From Pomacea canaliculata (Eukaryota; Mollusca; Gastropoda; Architaenioglossa; Ampullariidae), in assembly GCF_003073045.1 (NCBI RefSeq), contig NC_037592.1, positions 14,006,384 to 14,070,383 of the forward strand: DNA of 64,000 nucleotides. The letters run 5' to 3'. The notes beneath the pieces were generated by a model, which saw only the letters and a program-made list of their open reading frames with translations, was not told where the DNA came from and ran no database searches. The position numbers and the translations under genes are program-made. Below, piece after piece: positions 37,600-50,230 of this stretch; position 1 is the stretch's first letter, and each line of letters begins with the position of its first letter.

Positions 37600-40260
37600 C
37601 GTGTCCTTTGTGTAAAGTGTGTGATCTTTCAGTGTCTGATGATATTTACCTAAATAATATCTGTAGCAAGTTAAACAGCCTTCACCCCTCTCTACAAATG
37701 TTTCATACCCTGGGTATTGTCATGGCCAGAGGAAACAACACGTCCACCCAGTCAAAAAACAAAAAAAAACAGACGAAACTATTTATAGACACATTCCGTG
37801 TTTTGTATTGCAGATTGTTTATGGATTGCTTGACATCACGACCTCAGTAACACCGGTGACAACAGCTACAAACATAGCTTATCGCACACAATCAGGGCAG
37901 GTAATTTATTTTCTTGCCACCTACACCTTTCTGTGCGGGATGGTGACAAAAGGTGACTTGGTACTTTTCCACGGCTGGTCTACTTGATGGTATATGTAGA
38001 GATACAAACATTGGATTTTTCCATCTTTACAAGAAATATCGTTAGGAAAAGGGATTAATTTTGAAGCAAAATCAGCATCACTGTCTGAAAAATGTGTCCT
38101 GAGTTAGCGGCAACATTCTTACACAACACTTCATGCAGGGGGGAAGAAAGTTACATAAATAGGTCTCTACAATTGGACATACTCTCCCATCCTGGCCTTC
38201 TCGTCAAGCATTCTCTGTGTGCAATTGCGGCAAATTATCGTTCCTGACTGACACTGTGTCATCTCTCTTGCATTCTTTCTCCCTCCCTGACCCCCTAACA
38301 CCCACCCTCCCTAATTGCTGTAAGCTATGTAGGGTTCTCAGTTCTGACCACAAGAGCCCACATGACCCACAGACCCAATCGCGCCGCAAGGGAGGAGACA
38401 ATCACTGGAGAGCCGGTGAAGTGAACGGGGCGGAATGAACACACACTCTCTCTCTCTCTGCGCTAGTGGGGACTCGAGATATGGACACAGACACACAGAC
38501 AAACACATACACGTGGAGGAGCGCTCGTTCTGGTGTTGACAGATCAGTACAGGATAGCTGTGAGAATATGGATAGCTACACTATCCGCTAAGGTGCAGAA
38601 TCTCTGTACAAGTTGGTATGGGATATATCTGTGCCATCAACAAGAGGCACTGGATGGCGGTACTAACAAAACAAGCCCGGAGATCGTAGGATTACCAACT
38701 TGTATTACTGGACTGCTGGCAGACGATTTTTCCAGTTAACTGCTAAAACGAGGCATGCTACTATAAAGCTTCCGGTTTAGTCACATTTATTGTGTAGGCT
38801 CGCCGAGACTAACAGCGGAGAACTTCGTAAGAACAAGTTATCAGCGGATTCCTGAACTTTGAACACATGGTAACTGAATTGATGTACTTTGAACATACAG
38901 GACTAATAACATGAAGATGAAAGATCACAGCAGCAGAAAAGTGCTGATGAGAAAATACAAGATCCTCAAATCTCTCATTATTGTTTCTTCATAACAAATG
39001 AGTTTGATCATGTTATTGTGTAAACACTCCACTCTAGTGTAATACTGAGTGGCTGACAACATTCCTACACAGTGACAACGAGACACAAATTTACCAGGTG
39101 TGATTCAATGAGCACGAAAACGTAAAACGATCATCAGACAGCCACAAGTTTCAAACAACTTATGGACGCCTTTTTTAAGGAAAAAGTGTTGACAAAGACA
39201 ATCTAATGAATAAATTAAAGTCAAACAATAAAGAAAGGGTAAACTCAGATTTTTATATTTAGTCTCAGCCCTTTCTGAAGAAGGACGGCGTTTCAAAAAA
39301 GATTTTTTAAAAAAAAAACATTCTTGAACATTCAAAAAGATTCGACAGCACCAAGAAGAGAAGGGTCTGATTTAGAAAGGCTTGGAACATCCACAGAAAG
39401 GCGAATTCTGTGGTGGGTTGGGCGGCTGGACGGCTGGACGGCGGTACCGCGGGCGAATATTTATTGCACACAAAAACTTGGCCTCCGCCCTGACTGATTT
39501 CATCGTAAAACAGCTTTTAAGGCTGCCTTAAGGTCTTTCCATGGATGTGGGCGTCTGATCAGAGCCGGAAAGAAATGAAAACCCATCCCTTCAGAGCTAG
39601 GAGAATACGAACTAGCTCTGTTTAAAGCCAAATAGGTTTGAACAGGTGTTCATGCACTTGGATGTCATGCGAGGACCGCTGCACCAGGTGTGTGAACAAC
39701 AAGCCAGTCTTACCTAGTTCCGTTTTTCGTAGTGAAACTAAATCCTTGCACCCACACCTACAGGGGTGTCCATATCTCAGCGACAAAATAGAGAAAGGAC
39801 TGGATCCCTTAACTACTTTGTTAATGAAGGCAAGTGGAAGTCCGACTCTGATGTATACCTCCCGTAGAGGTCAGGGAGGAACACACTCCACGTGCCATAG
39901 CCTCGAGTTAAGAGAATGAATTCGCAAAACTATTATATTCAAAAATGGAAAGTTTAAAAATAAAATTCAGTCCGCTTTACGAACACTGTAACCTATTACA
40001 GTAATTTTTATTACAAACATGTTACGACAGTGAGATATGAGACCGAGAAGCAAAGGGCGAAGAGGTGGGGAAGAAAGAAATAAAGCAGGGAATTGTGTGT
40101 CGGACCCAGCATTAAACAAGAGATGAGAATGGAAGAATAAAGAATAGGCTAACAGCTGAGAGGTCAGGAGGGTTGCGGAAGGAAGGGAAACCGGGATGTG
40201 GGGTGTGGGAGTGTGAGGGGTTGGGGAGGTGGCAGGAAGCGTGAGCCTGATGCCGTGCAC
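37600..40260. other. Intergenic, no gene seen
   Basis: No convincing exon or retroelement. There is a short CT run at 38444-38459, and GGCTGGACGGCTGGACGGCGG near 39423. Open frames lack splice context and family motifs. Confidence 0.45.
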
Positions 40261-40268
40261 CTCGTGCG

Positions 40269-40301
40269 ACCACCACCACCACCACCACCACCACCACCAC
40301 C
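40269..40301. repeat. ACC trinucleotide repeat
   Basis: A pure (ACC)11 tract just upstream of the promoter-like block at 40.4 kb. Confidence 0.9.
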
Positions 40302-40395
40302 TCTACCTCTGTATCCCCCTACCCATACTCCCGGAGTCGTGCAACAAGACGAATGACGGGCAGGTCTGTGTGAGGGGAGACAGTGCCCCCTCGTC

Positions 40396-40598
40396 TATAA
40401 AAAGAGTGTTTGGGGCGCCTCCCCTTCGCTTGTTCTCTTCAGTGAGCCCGGGTCCGCCATCGCAGCCTGTGAGGAATCCGGGACTTCGGGAGGGGGAGAA
40501 GGCAGCGGTCCTTTTCGTTCCCCTCACTGAACTTCAGGTCAGCTGCTGCAGCTGCTGGAGTTTCTCCGTCGATCTTTGATCTACCGCCGCCGACAAAA
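40396..40598 (+). promoter_or_regulatory. TATA promoter and possible non-coding first exon of unknown ownership
   Basis: TATAAAAAG at 40396 lies in unusually GC-rich DNA for this window. It is followed by a GC-rich leader and a good donor (GACAAAA/GTAAGG, GT at 40599). The next plus-strand acceptor with a coding exon is that of SLC26 copy C (acceptor at 50127-50128), so this could be the copy C start with an intron of about 9.5 kb. A nearer donor (ATTCA/GTAAGT, GT at 49316) is an alternative leader for copy C. Confidence 0.4.
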
Positions 40599-40599
40599 G

Positions 40600-41940
40600 T
40601 AAGGTTTGGTTATTTTTCATTGTTTTTGCCACTGCTCCAATTTTTGCGATGAACATGTGGGTAACATATGGAAGCACTGTTTACTTCAGGTATGGGAGGA
40701 TAAGCCCGACATGTGGTCAGGAATAACTTTCAAACAAGTCCCTAATGAAAATATTCACTTTCTTACTAGCTTCCGCTGCGGTTAGTAGGTTAATAGTTCT
40801 GGGCGGTTGACAGATGAGCGAGAGCTTAAATTCACATCATCCAGAGGTGTGTGTGTGTGTGTGAATATTATAACTGTACAGTTCAATATTTTATTTTAAC
40901 AGAACTAAATCCCTTGTTAGAAAAATATTTACTACCAAAATGCCTCAAGAAAGCGAATAAAGCTTTGTAAAACTTTCTTCCAAAGACATGGCACTTACCC
41001 TGTTCCTGAGCATCAGTCACTGCTATCCACAGAAACGTGAAATCCGCTAAACTCCTTCTCTCCGAAAAAATATTCGTAGAAGCTGTTGCATTACAAACCT
41101 TACCTTCTGTCTCTAACCCTTACTCTCACACGTGCACCAGCTCTGTCGGACCTCACAGGCCCAGGATCTTTTTGCTTCCTATTGTGGAGCTAATGAATTG
41201 GCCACTTGTTCGCCACTGAGATCGAATTCAAAGTCTGAATATGATCCCAAAAAATGGTCGTCAAATCTGAAGAGCGGTGCGTGACCTTTTGGCAAAAATG
41301 ATGTATGTATGAGTTTTACGAGCGTGCGTGTGCGTATGTGTATGTGCAAGTGTGCGCGTGTATATCTACGTAAACTGTCATACTCTTAGCCACTACGCAC
41401 TCTTCGCGAAGGAGGAGACATTGTTCATCTCATTTTATTGCCGCTTTATAAAAATTACTGCACGCTTCATATGAAAAAAAAAAAGCGAAACCCTGGTTCT
41501 TTTCGATGACTCAGCACAAGCTGTTAAAAGAGTCAGCGGGCGTGCATCTAACGAAACATGGCCTTAACCACCCCTTGAGAGAGATGTTTTCTTCAACGCT
41601 TGGACCACAACAGATGTGAAGGAGAGATCACGTGGGACACAACAGGGGATATTTATCTTTTATTTTTGGATGACGCATGTGTTTCTTCCGTGGAGTAAAC
41701 AACAGTGGCAAGTCGTAAGAGATTAACTTTTCTTAAAGACCGTTCCTTGTTTTGAGTTATGATGATTACTCAACACAAACGGTTATTACTCTGTGTCAAC
41801 TCAAGGCTCTGTCCGCCACCACGTGATCACGCAAGTTTTTAAAAGATGGATTATCTCAGGGAACGTCAACCGAGAACAAGGGAACAATTGTGAAGGTTAG
41901 AGAGTAGGTAGGGCGACCAAACCGCAGCCTGGGTACTCTC
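40600..41940. other. Intergenic or intronic, no gene seen
   Basis: AT-rich with short GT runs near 40847 and 41320. No exon recognised. Confidence 0.45.
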
Positions 41941-41946
41941 TCTCTC

Positions 41947-41966
41947 TGACGTCATCTTGCGCAAGA
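41947..41966. promoter_or_regulatory. CRE next to a TTGCGCAA palindrome
   Basis: TGACGTCA at 41947-41954 directly abuts TCTTGCGCAAGA at 41955-41966, a perfect 12-base palindrome of C/EBP type. Other TGACGTCA sites in the window are at 4323 (inside sulfatase exon 4), 17372, 45192 and 47855. Function is inferred. Confidence 0.35.
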
Positions 41967-42099
41967 AAGGGCGGTAACTGCGGTCACCCTTCCTGCGTCA
42001 TCGTCATCCACAGTCTCATCTCTGTGTCAGCCACCTGCTCCACGTTCAGTAGTCGAAAAGTCGCCGGATCTCCCCTGTCCTTCCTGTGTGTCGCGACTC

Positions 42100-45000
42100 G
42101 TCAAAAGATTCAGTTCCGGTTCACGGCTAGAAATAGTTATAAGTTTGCAAGGGAATAAATCCCGTTATTTTTGGGAGACAGCATAAAGCTCGTTACAATG
42201 CTTCCACTAGTAGGACGCCTTTTTCAAGAGGTTTTCAGTGAATGAGGAAGGAAAAGGATGTGCCGGATGATTAAATGTGTTTGATTTCCTTTGGATAAAA
42301 TTACTGACAAAGTGGTCATCAAAAGAAGAAAAATATCATTGACATGGAGTTAACTAAAAAGTTTTTTTTTTCAAAAAAGGGATAACAACCATAAATTCTT
42401 CTACAGAAAAAAAAGATAATATCTGTAAATTCTTCCACAAAGTATGAAAATACCTAAATTTTGACTCAAAAGCAGATTGCTTGTATGAAATCTTCTGCAG
42501 AAGAAATAATAAAGCTTCTAGAGAAGAGGCTCAGGACAAAGAGAAATTATTACAAGATCTCCAACAATTTCTAAGATTTCAGCTCTTAATAAAGTACTTG
42601 CAAATATATCCCGCTAAGACCTTTGAGCTTTGGGTCACTTGTATTACAGACAACACTTGAGTTACAACAACAGGGGACAACAGCTGAATTAGGAGTCATG
42701 GAGGTTCTTGTTTGACTACATCGGCTACAACTGATTGTGTCCCTTCACATGTCAAGTCTGTTGACTGCGGTGAACAGTAAACATATTGTGTTATAAGCAA
42801 GAGCCACTCTTACTGGCAAAGTGGAATGACATGCTAAAGTGCAGACTGAACTGTAGGTCACCAGCCTCTCCTACTATCTACAGACATAAAAACATTGAGT
42901 ATGGAAGTTAAGTTCAAGAAACTGAAAAACGAAGGGATGCACGTGGTGACATTGTTTTAACGAGCTTATTGTGGTAATGATCCAGAGATGCAAAGTTGTT
43001 ACCATGATGATACAAGCGCAACAAACGATGACAGGCGACAACATCCTTGAAGAAAGGTCACGACCTACGTAAGATCAGTAAAAAAAATAATGAGAGAGAG
43101 TGAGCACGGGATGAGTGAGAGAAGAAACATTGCTCAACAAATCACTGCAGTCATTATTGTGCATAAATGATGAATTCGGAAAAAAAAACCCACTAAGAAA
43201 GCAGTATTATTTGCAGTCAATGTAAAGAATGCATCTTATTGAAATAAAATTTAAAATCATCGCCGGAATACAGGATCCTAGGTGTTTGGCTGTCATTGAT
43301 GAAGAGAGCGGATATTTCAACTATTGAACAGTTTCGACAAAAGAGCAGATGATATTATTAACCTTTCACCTCACTCCTGCCACACATTCTGCTTTATTGT
43401 CAGTTTTAAGAGAGGAGATACACGACATGGACGACGGACGTTTGCGTGGCCTGCTTGTGCGCATGCGTGACAGTCGGAGATGGTATTCAGATGACATGAT
43501 GGATGTGAGTGAGTGAGCGAGCAAAGGACTCCTTGCACTGCCAGTCTCTATTGTTATTTAGTTCTTTAACTGACCCGAGGTAAAATAGAACGCTTTTGAA
43601 AAAAAAACTGAGTTATCAGTCAACAGCTGAGCGATTGTAATCGTAAATCTTATAGACAAAGCTCAGTTTGCAAATTTATGTCCTACATCGTAAATTGAAA
43701 ATTAACACTAGGAATAAAAGTCAGATATAAATCACAGGAAAGCGATTTGTTTTCTAATGCGAGAGAAAACAACATGTCTTGAAACCAGTTTTATTTATCA
43801 CTTACTGCCTTGTGACACTTGAGAAATATCTGTCTATCAGACGACGTCTGAAGATAAACTATTTGAGAGTTAAAATCAATTCTTTAATTAAAGAACTATG
43901 GTAGATAAGAAATAAGTTTTTGGTTAAATAAATTCTTTCTGGAGCTTGATGAAAAAAAAAATGGCATTATCAACGTCCATTTTGAAACGGAAGCCGGGGA
44001 CAGGACACACGTCATCAGCCCCTTCTAGTGTTACTTGTGATGCGTCGACCAGGAAAACCAAGTGGAGACAATCAGACCGCATTTAATTAAAACCTTAATT
44101 AGTGTCAGTCTACTTCATGAGTTAAGGGCCATAATTACGTCTCAACGTCAGTCCTCTTGTATGTCACCGCTCCTGAGCTTTGATGCCGGATGTTCCGCGA
44201 TTAGAACAGGACCTACCGGCCGTAAATCTTTCTGTCGAGAAGAACGAGGCTGGATGGGTGAGGGCTAATTCTGACTTGCGAAGGTCGGACGAGAGGAGCA
44301 GTTTGATGTCATCAGCTGATGGCTGGCACAGAGGACGGTGAAGGGCGAACGGTCAAACAGACGCGTGCTCGTCTTCTCAAGACTTCAGTCCGCACCGCCT
44401 ACCCGAGATTGATTGGACGGCACGCGTGATGAGACAGGCTCGAGTTCTACCCGTGACGAAGATAACTCGGACAGCGCGTGTTGCCTTATATGGAATGATG
44501 GATCTATGTGTGTACGGAATGCATTAATCTTTGTGTTTGTCTTAAATAGAATGCCCCATAATTATCTTTGTAGATTAATAATTAATCATTCTAATTACGG
44601 ACGAGGGTATAATAAAAGTAAATAAGGTAAAATGATTGCGTAGTTTGTAAAGAAAAGAGTTAATTGTATTTAGAAAATGGCCGTTATAATTGTTGCTGCT
44701 TTATACTTATTACTGTGGTACAGTTGCTGTTTTGCCAAAACGCTGTAGACGTTGTTTTGTTGACACTATTTTTATTGACACTATCCATTGGTACTTAGTT
44801 GCGATGACAGACTATTAGAGCAGTTTGCTGACTAGACTTCTAGTTTTTACGGTCCGGAGGACATGGGTGGTTGGCCGGGTGTTGGGGTAGTAGCAAAGAA
44901 AAATTTATTTGATTTACATTCTCGAAAGTTACATCCTCATCTTGGACAGCGTATCTCAACGGGATGTGATGGTCCCTTGGAGATACATCCCGCTTATCGT

Positions 45001-45500
45001 TTCACACACCATTGCATACCTGACCTCAGGTCATTGGCCAGTGGCTTTAACACCTTATCCTCGAAAAATATGTAAAAAAAATGTGTTTAGAAACTTCACA
45101 GCGCCATCCTCCTCTTATTCTGTCATTTTATCTCGTTTCGGAACAACCCCATTCGCCGTTTTAGTTGGACACTGATAAGTGTGCACACTGGTGACGTCAC
45201 ACATGTGGTGAGGAATGATGGGCGTCTGTCTCGTGGAATGCACTGCAAAAACAAAAAACAAAACAAAACTGTTTACAAACGAGTTTATACGACTGTGGTT
45301 TCAAACAACTGTATAAATGTGTGTCTACCACATGTAATGACCCGTCCTTCAAAGACCAGCCAAACAGTGAAAACACTTTGATTGTTGCCGACACCTTCAC
45401 TCACCTGCGGGCCGTCGCCACAGACAGGTGTAAATTAAGTCTGCGTCGAGCTTGGTCGTAGACTACAGGTTGCAGAGGTCATTGCGAGGACGTAGAAAGA
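42100..45500. other. Long stretch without a recognisable gene
   Basis: AT-rich with many A runs; open frames are 60-90 codons, overlapping and without motifs. If the 40.4 kb promoter serves copy C, this is intron. Confidence 0.45.
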
Positions 45501-45527
45501 ATCGGTGTGACGACAAAGACCGTTATT

Positions 45528-45621
45528 GTGTGACGTGAGTGACACGTATTAACTCATGGTAGTGATGACACGTCTCTACTGTGTCACGTGAGTGACACCT
45601 ATTAACTCACGGCGGTGACGG
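45528..45621. repeat. Two tandem copies of a 42-base unit rich in CACGTGAGTGACAC
   Basis: TGTGTGACGTGAGTGACACG at 45528 and TGTGTCACGTGAGTGACACC at 45580. Each is followed by TATTAACTCA, then GGTAGTGATGA or GGCGGTGACGG. The offset is 52 bases. Confidence 0.7.
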
Positions 45622-45954
45622 CAAAGGCAGCCGACGGTCTGGAGGAGCCTCACGGGGAACAAAAGGCTGCAGCGGGTTCAGCGGAAAATCGAGCTGCATC
45701 TTGGGTTTGTCGTGGCCGTCGCAACAGGGCAAAGAGTAACCGGACACCAGAGTGCTCTCCCCTGCGGATATTGCGTGCTGTCTGCAGTCCTGCTGAAACT
45801 CTCTCTTCTCGCTGGCCTCTATGTCTTCATGAAGGACAGTTTGCTTTTAGTGGTGGTGATGGTGATGGTTGAAGGTGGAAGTTGGTGTTTTACGCTGATC
45901 CAGCAACTACGCCACGACAAGACCGCCAGCCTTGTAAACAAATACCTCATGCAG

Positions 45955-46055
45955 AGACAAAAGAAAAAAAACCCACCGTGCTCAAGACGAGATCTGAACA
46001 CAGGACATCCAATCAACACCGAATTTGTGACACGCTCTAACCAGACGCTCCTGTT
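45955..46055 (-). mobile_element. tRNA-derived SINE head
   Basis: The minus strand reads CTGGTTAGAGCGTGTCAC (good A box), then GTGTTCAGATCTCGTCTTGA (B box), then an A-rich/T-rich end. No cloverleaf. Confidence 0.55.
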
Positions 46056-46059
46056 TTTA

Positions 46060-49000
46060 GTGTCGGGTTCTTCTTATTATATTATTTTGTAAATCAGAAT
46101 TGACTGCTGTCAAGACATGCAAGGATTAATATAATATATTGTAATGTATACATACATTCAAAACTCCATCCGTACAGACAGGTAAACATACAAATAACTT
46201 GAGACGCATAAACAAATATACAAACATACTATTAGTCACAACATTTCTCGAACAATGAGGTTGCGTTTTAAAGATGTATTAATAGAGACAGATTTGTAGT
46301 AATAAAAAATAGTCACGATAATACAATTAGAACTTTGAGATTTTTTTTTTTTTAAGTCAGCGTAGTATCCAGCTAGGAAAGCCGAAGTTAGCCAACAACC
46401 ACACAACCAAAAGCCGCAGACAGAGACAACACACAACTCTTACACGTAGAGTGACGCCCTCGTGAACGCTCCATGAATCACTTTAGAGCGCGAGGTCTTG
46501 AGAAGGCCACCGGCGCTTTCATCAGCTGACAACGGCATCAATCATTTCTCGCTCCACGTATAATGATATACTGGACACAAGACATTGCTCTACTTATCTC
46601 ATTTGTTTTCTTCTCCTTTTTTAATCATTTAAAGCCACTGAATAAACTGCAAGAAAATCGGTCAGACAACACTATCATAAAAAAAATTTCATTTCCTGGA
46701 CCTGCCCATTTCTGTCATTTTTGTCTCTCTGTTTCCTTCCCTCTCCCCTCCACCCTTCTCTCTCTCTCTCCGCACATCCCTGGTAGAAACACATGAAGAC
46801 GTAGTCAGCTACGCACTACAACGTGTGTCTAAGATTAATGGGAGGACTTGCTATGTCCTGTAGTCTGTCACGACCTTTCCTCACAGCGGAAGTAAAAGGA
46901 CGAAAGAAGCTAAGTTTCATTTATCTCCGTCACGGTAACCACGTGACAGTTGTAGATGACACGCGGTTTGTTCCGCAAGGAGTGTGTCACCAAAATATTT
47001 GGTTTTTGTGTTCTACTAAATCTTCTCATTTTTAAAATAATTGACTTGTTTTTGCCCTTGTTTTCTCCGCCCATCACGAACCGTGATACAACCGTCAGAA
47101 TAAAATTAACCGACTTACGAAATCACAGCGAACTGACTTTTGTGTTGCTTTGTTAGTAAAGAGAAGAAATTGTTTTTAAAAATTAGAATAAATATTCGAG
47201 ACCAGTCTTATAGTCTTTCTATATATATATAATTTGTTGTTTGTGTATCCTCTGTTTATTTAAAGATTTGGGTGTCGATGTGTAAATATTTTATTTGACA
47301 AAATCTGCTGTGGTTTTTACTGCTGCACTTTGTTCTCTTATGTCAGACGAGCTATAAATTATTGAAATCGACTAAATAAAATTTTTACAGTTGCGCATAA
47401 AGCATGTTTAATGGTCAGGCTCAAGTCGTGTTTAAATATTCAAGATTCATCATTTTAAAAGTCCAAGAACGAGTTCGCAAAGCTCTGAAATAGCTTTGCC
47501 TTTAGCTATGACACAGTGTTACATGATCCTCGGCCTGTATATTCGTTACAAACCTTTACTATCATCAAGATGCGCCATCTTACCAGATTCTACCTACCTT
47601 CGGTAAACTACTTCAAAAGTCTGATGTCAACGTTGTTCCAAGAAACTATCATTGTATTTCAGTTAACAGCTAATCTGTAACAAACAGATATTAATGATCT
47701 CAGCCATAAACTAACCTGTATATTGACTTATTTACACTCTAGCCACAAGCTCGCCCAAGCAAAGACCAGAAAGACTGTGCTGTCACATAACTTTGTCTTC
47801 CCACTGACAGAGATCCCACCTTGCCATTCAAGCGCAACATCCGACAGGATTAACTGACGTCACTTCCGTCATAACTGGGTGACACCCTGACGTCCGTATA
47901 ATGTGAGAGCCACCTACCGTCTGCTCAAGTAAACCGTGACAGCGAGAAAATGTGACCAAAAAAAAAAAATAAAACATTTGGTGAAAACAAAAGCTGAAAG
48001 CCGTTCCTTGTGTTCCTCTGACCTCTGTGTAACCTTTACAAGCTGTTTTTGTCCAACATAAATTGTGTCACGTGACACACGAAATGAGCAAAACAGAGAA
48101 GTGTCGACATGAACTCGTGGTCGTAGTAACTCGTCCTCGTTTCGTCGTTTGTAACTGTCTTTTAAAGAAAGAAAAGACGTGGCAGTTTTTCATCAAGATC
48201 TGTGGCAAAAGAAGAAAATTTAAAACCAAACTTTTAAAGCACTAAAACTAAGAATTTACAGTTTATAACACCTGGAACCAACCACCTTTGTCGACTAAAA
48301 ATTCTAAATCTGCTTCTTGACCACTTAATCGAAGCAAATTGTATGACCGTTAGCAAAAGCTAAATTAATTCAACAAATATTTTACGCGACTGTGTCATTA
48401 CTGTCCTGTAGTGACCTGTAGATGGGACATTCAAACAAACAGGCTGACCCCACCTGTGCTGACAGGGAAGGTTTGTGAAATCAGAAGTCGCTCGAGAAAA
48501 TGACCAAATCCTGTGACAAGTCATCCATAACGGCTCGGAAATTCAGTCGAGCAAACCTTGTCGTGAAACCGTCCAGCAGGCGCCGCCTCACCAGGATCAA
48601 GGGTGGACTAAGGTCAGAGCAGAAAGCTAACCGAGGGCATGTCGCCACCAAGCGTAGGTGGACGAAGAATAGTGCGTAGGCTGCGAAGGTCGGCAGGATG
48701 AAAGGTCAATTAGAAGCACCCGACAGTAGGCCGGACATAACCGCGGACAGAAAGGCGTGGCTACTGCTACTCTCTTGTCAGATGGGGTGTGGCCTCCCTG
48801 TTCGCTCTGGCTAATTGGTCAAGAGGATGTTTGAGCTGTGACTGACCAATGTCCTCGTTGGATATGTGAATCTGGAGAGATTTAAGCGAAAAGGTTGAAC
48901 ACATGTTCTGGACACGTCTTCGACGCGAAAAAATCCCAAGGCAGGCACTTTCTTTAAAGCCGAGGACCTGAGTTATGCAGCACAAAGACTCGGAGAGAAA

Positions 49001-49480
49001 AGTCAGGACACTTGTAGAGAACCGCGAAAAAAGTCCACTAAGTGACAACGACAGCTGTTGTGGCCAAGACACCAATGATCATTCAGTGGAAACAAGAATC
49101 AGCTAGAGGTACGAGTTTCATGCTGCTTCTGGCCGGAGAAATTGCTTATGTTCAGGAGGAAACAACACGTATTACAACGTACCCGAGTTGGGAGGGAATA
49201 GATTCATCGGGGTGGTGTTTATTCGGCGGCTTCAGTGGCTTTGTTCATCTCGGCGCTTACCTCTGAGTTCTGTAGAAACAGTGCAGTTGGGTGAAAAGCA
49301 ATAGCCGGGAATTCAGTAAGTTTTCTATAAACTTCTGTGTGCGAGATACAAGCTAAATCATCAAACGGCTAATTATATAGCGGTCTCTCTGCCACCATCT
49401 TGGTCCTGCTTCACATTGGATCAGTGTGTCAGTCTCTTTTCTGCAATTGTTTCATAAATTTACTCGACTGTTGATGCAAC
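46060..49480. other. Long stretch without a recognisable gene
   Basis: No exon with family motifs. A short SINE fragment identical over 17 bases to the 14.4 kb element lies at 47416-47432. A strong donor GTAAGT occurs at 49316 and may end a 5' UTR exon of copy C. Confidence 0.4.
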
Positions 49481-49489
49481 TGGTTTTCC

Positions 49490-49850
49490 TCTCAGAGTTG
49501 TGAAAGCCGGAATTCAATGCCATGTGCTCTGCAGTCTCGGGTCTGTCACCTACCCCTTGGGAGTCTGGAGCTGGGGGCGCCAATGGCTGCAGTGTACTCT
49601 TAACCAGAGCCACCCGTGACCCATATTCACCTTTCTTTCCTCCTTTTTCTTTTCATGCTGAGCTGCAGTGGCAGTCTTCATGAGCAAAGTTTTCCCATTT
49701 GAATTTAACATGTTGATGTCTCTCTGTGTGATGTGATATTAAGTTTGTGTCTTTCTTTGATTGTTATTATTTCTTTTGTAAAGCGCGTTCCGCTTAGTGC
49801 TAAGTAAATTACATAAATTACCCTTATCATAATATCATTTGCTGACATCT
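49490..49850 (+). mobile_element. Retroelement relic (SINE or LINE 3' tail)
   Basis: A GC-richer body (GGGTCTGTCACCTACCCCTT, GGAGCTGGGGGCGCC) is followed by a tail TTGTAAAGCGCGTTCCGCTT then AAGTAAATTACATAAATTAC. This resembles the conserved 3' tail of short retroelements common in molluscs (TTGTAAAGCGC...ATATAAAT type). The family is assigned from memory. Confidence 0.45.
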
Positions 49851-50230
49851 TATGTACACATAGCGTGTATTGAAAATAATTTTTTAATTACTACTTAACG
49901 GTTACAAGAACTTAAGACTTGCAAATTTGTTCACGGTTAAAAGCAAGAAGACATGAACTAATGAAAGAAATGTGACTGTTGTTATTACTGTTATTGTATT
50001 TGATTAGTTCAACTTGCTACTGAGTAGTTGTCAGGTGTTATTTTATCCTCTTTTAATTTCATTTACATGTTCTGTGTTTATATGAAAAATGAAATTAATT
50101 AAAACACTCATTTTTTGTCATTCTACAGACGTAGGAGTTCAAAAATCATCTTACAAGTAAAGGGAGTGTAATTTCCACCATTACTTGTTCGCTGCGCAGT
50201 ACTTTGGTGTAGTTGACATCTGCAGCATCC

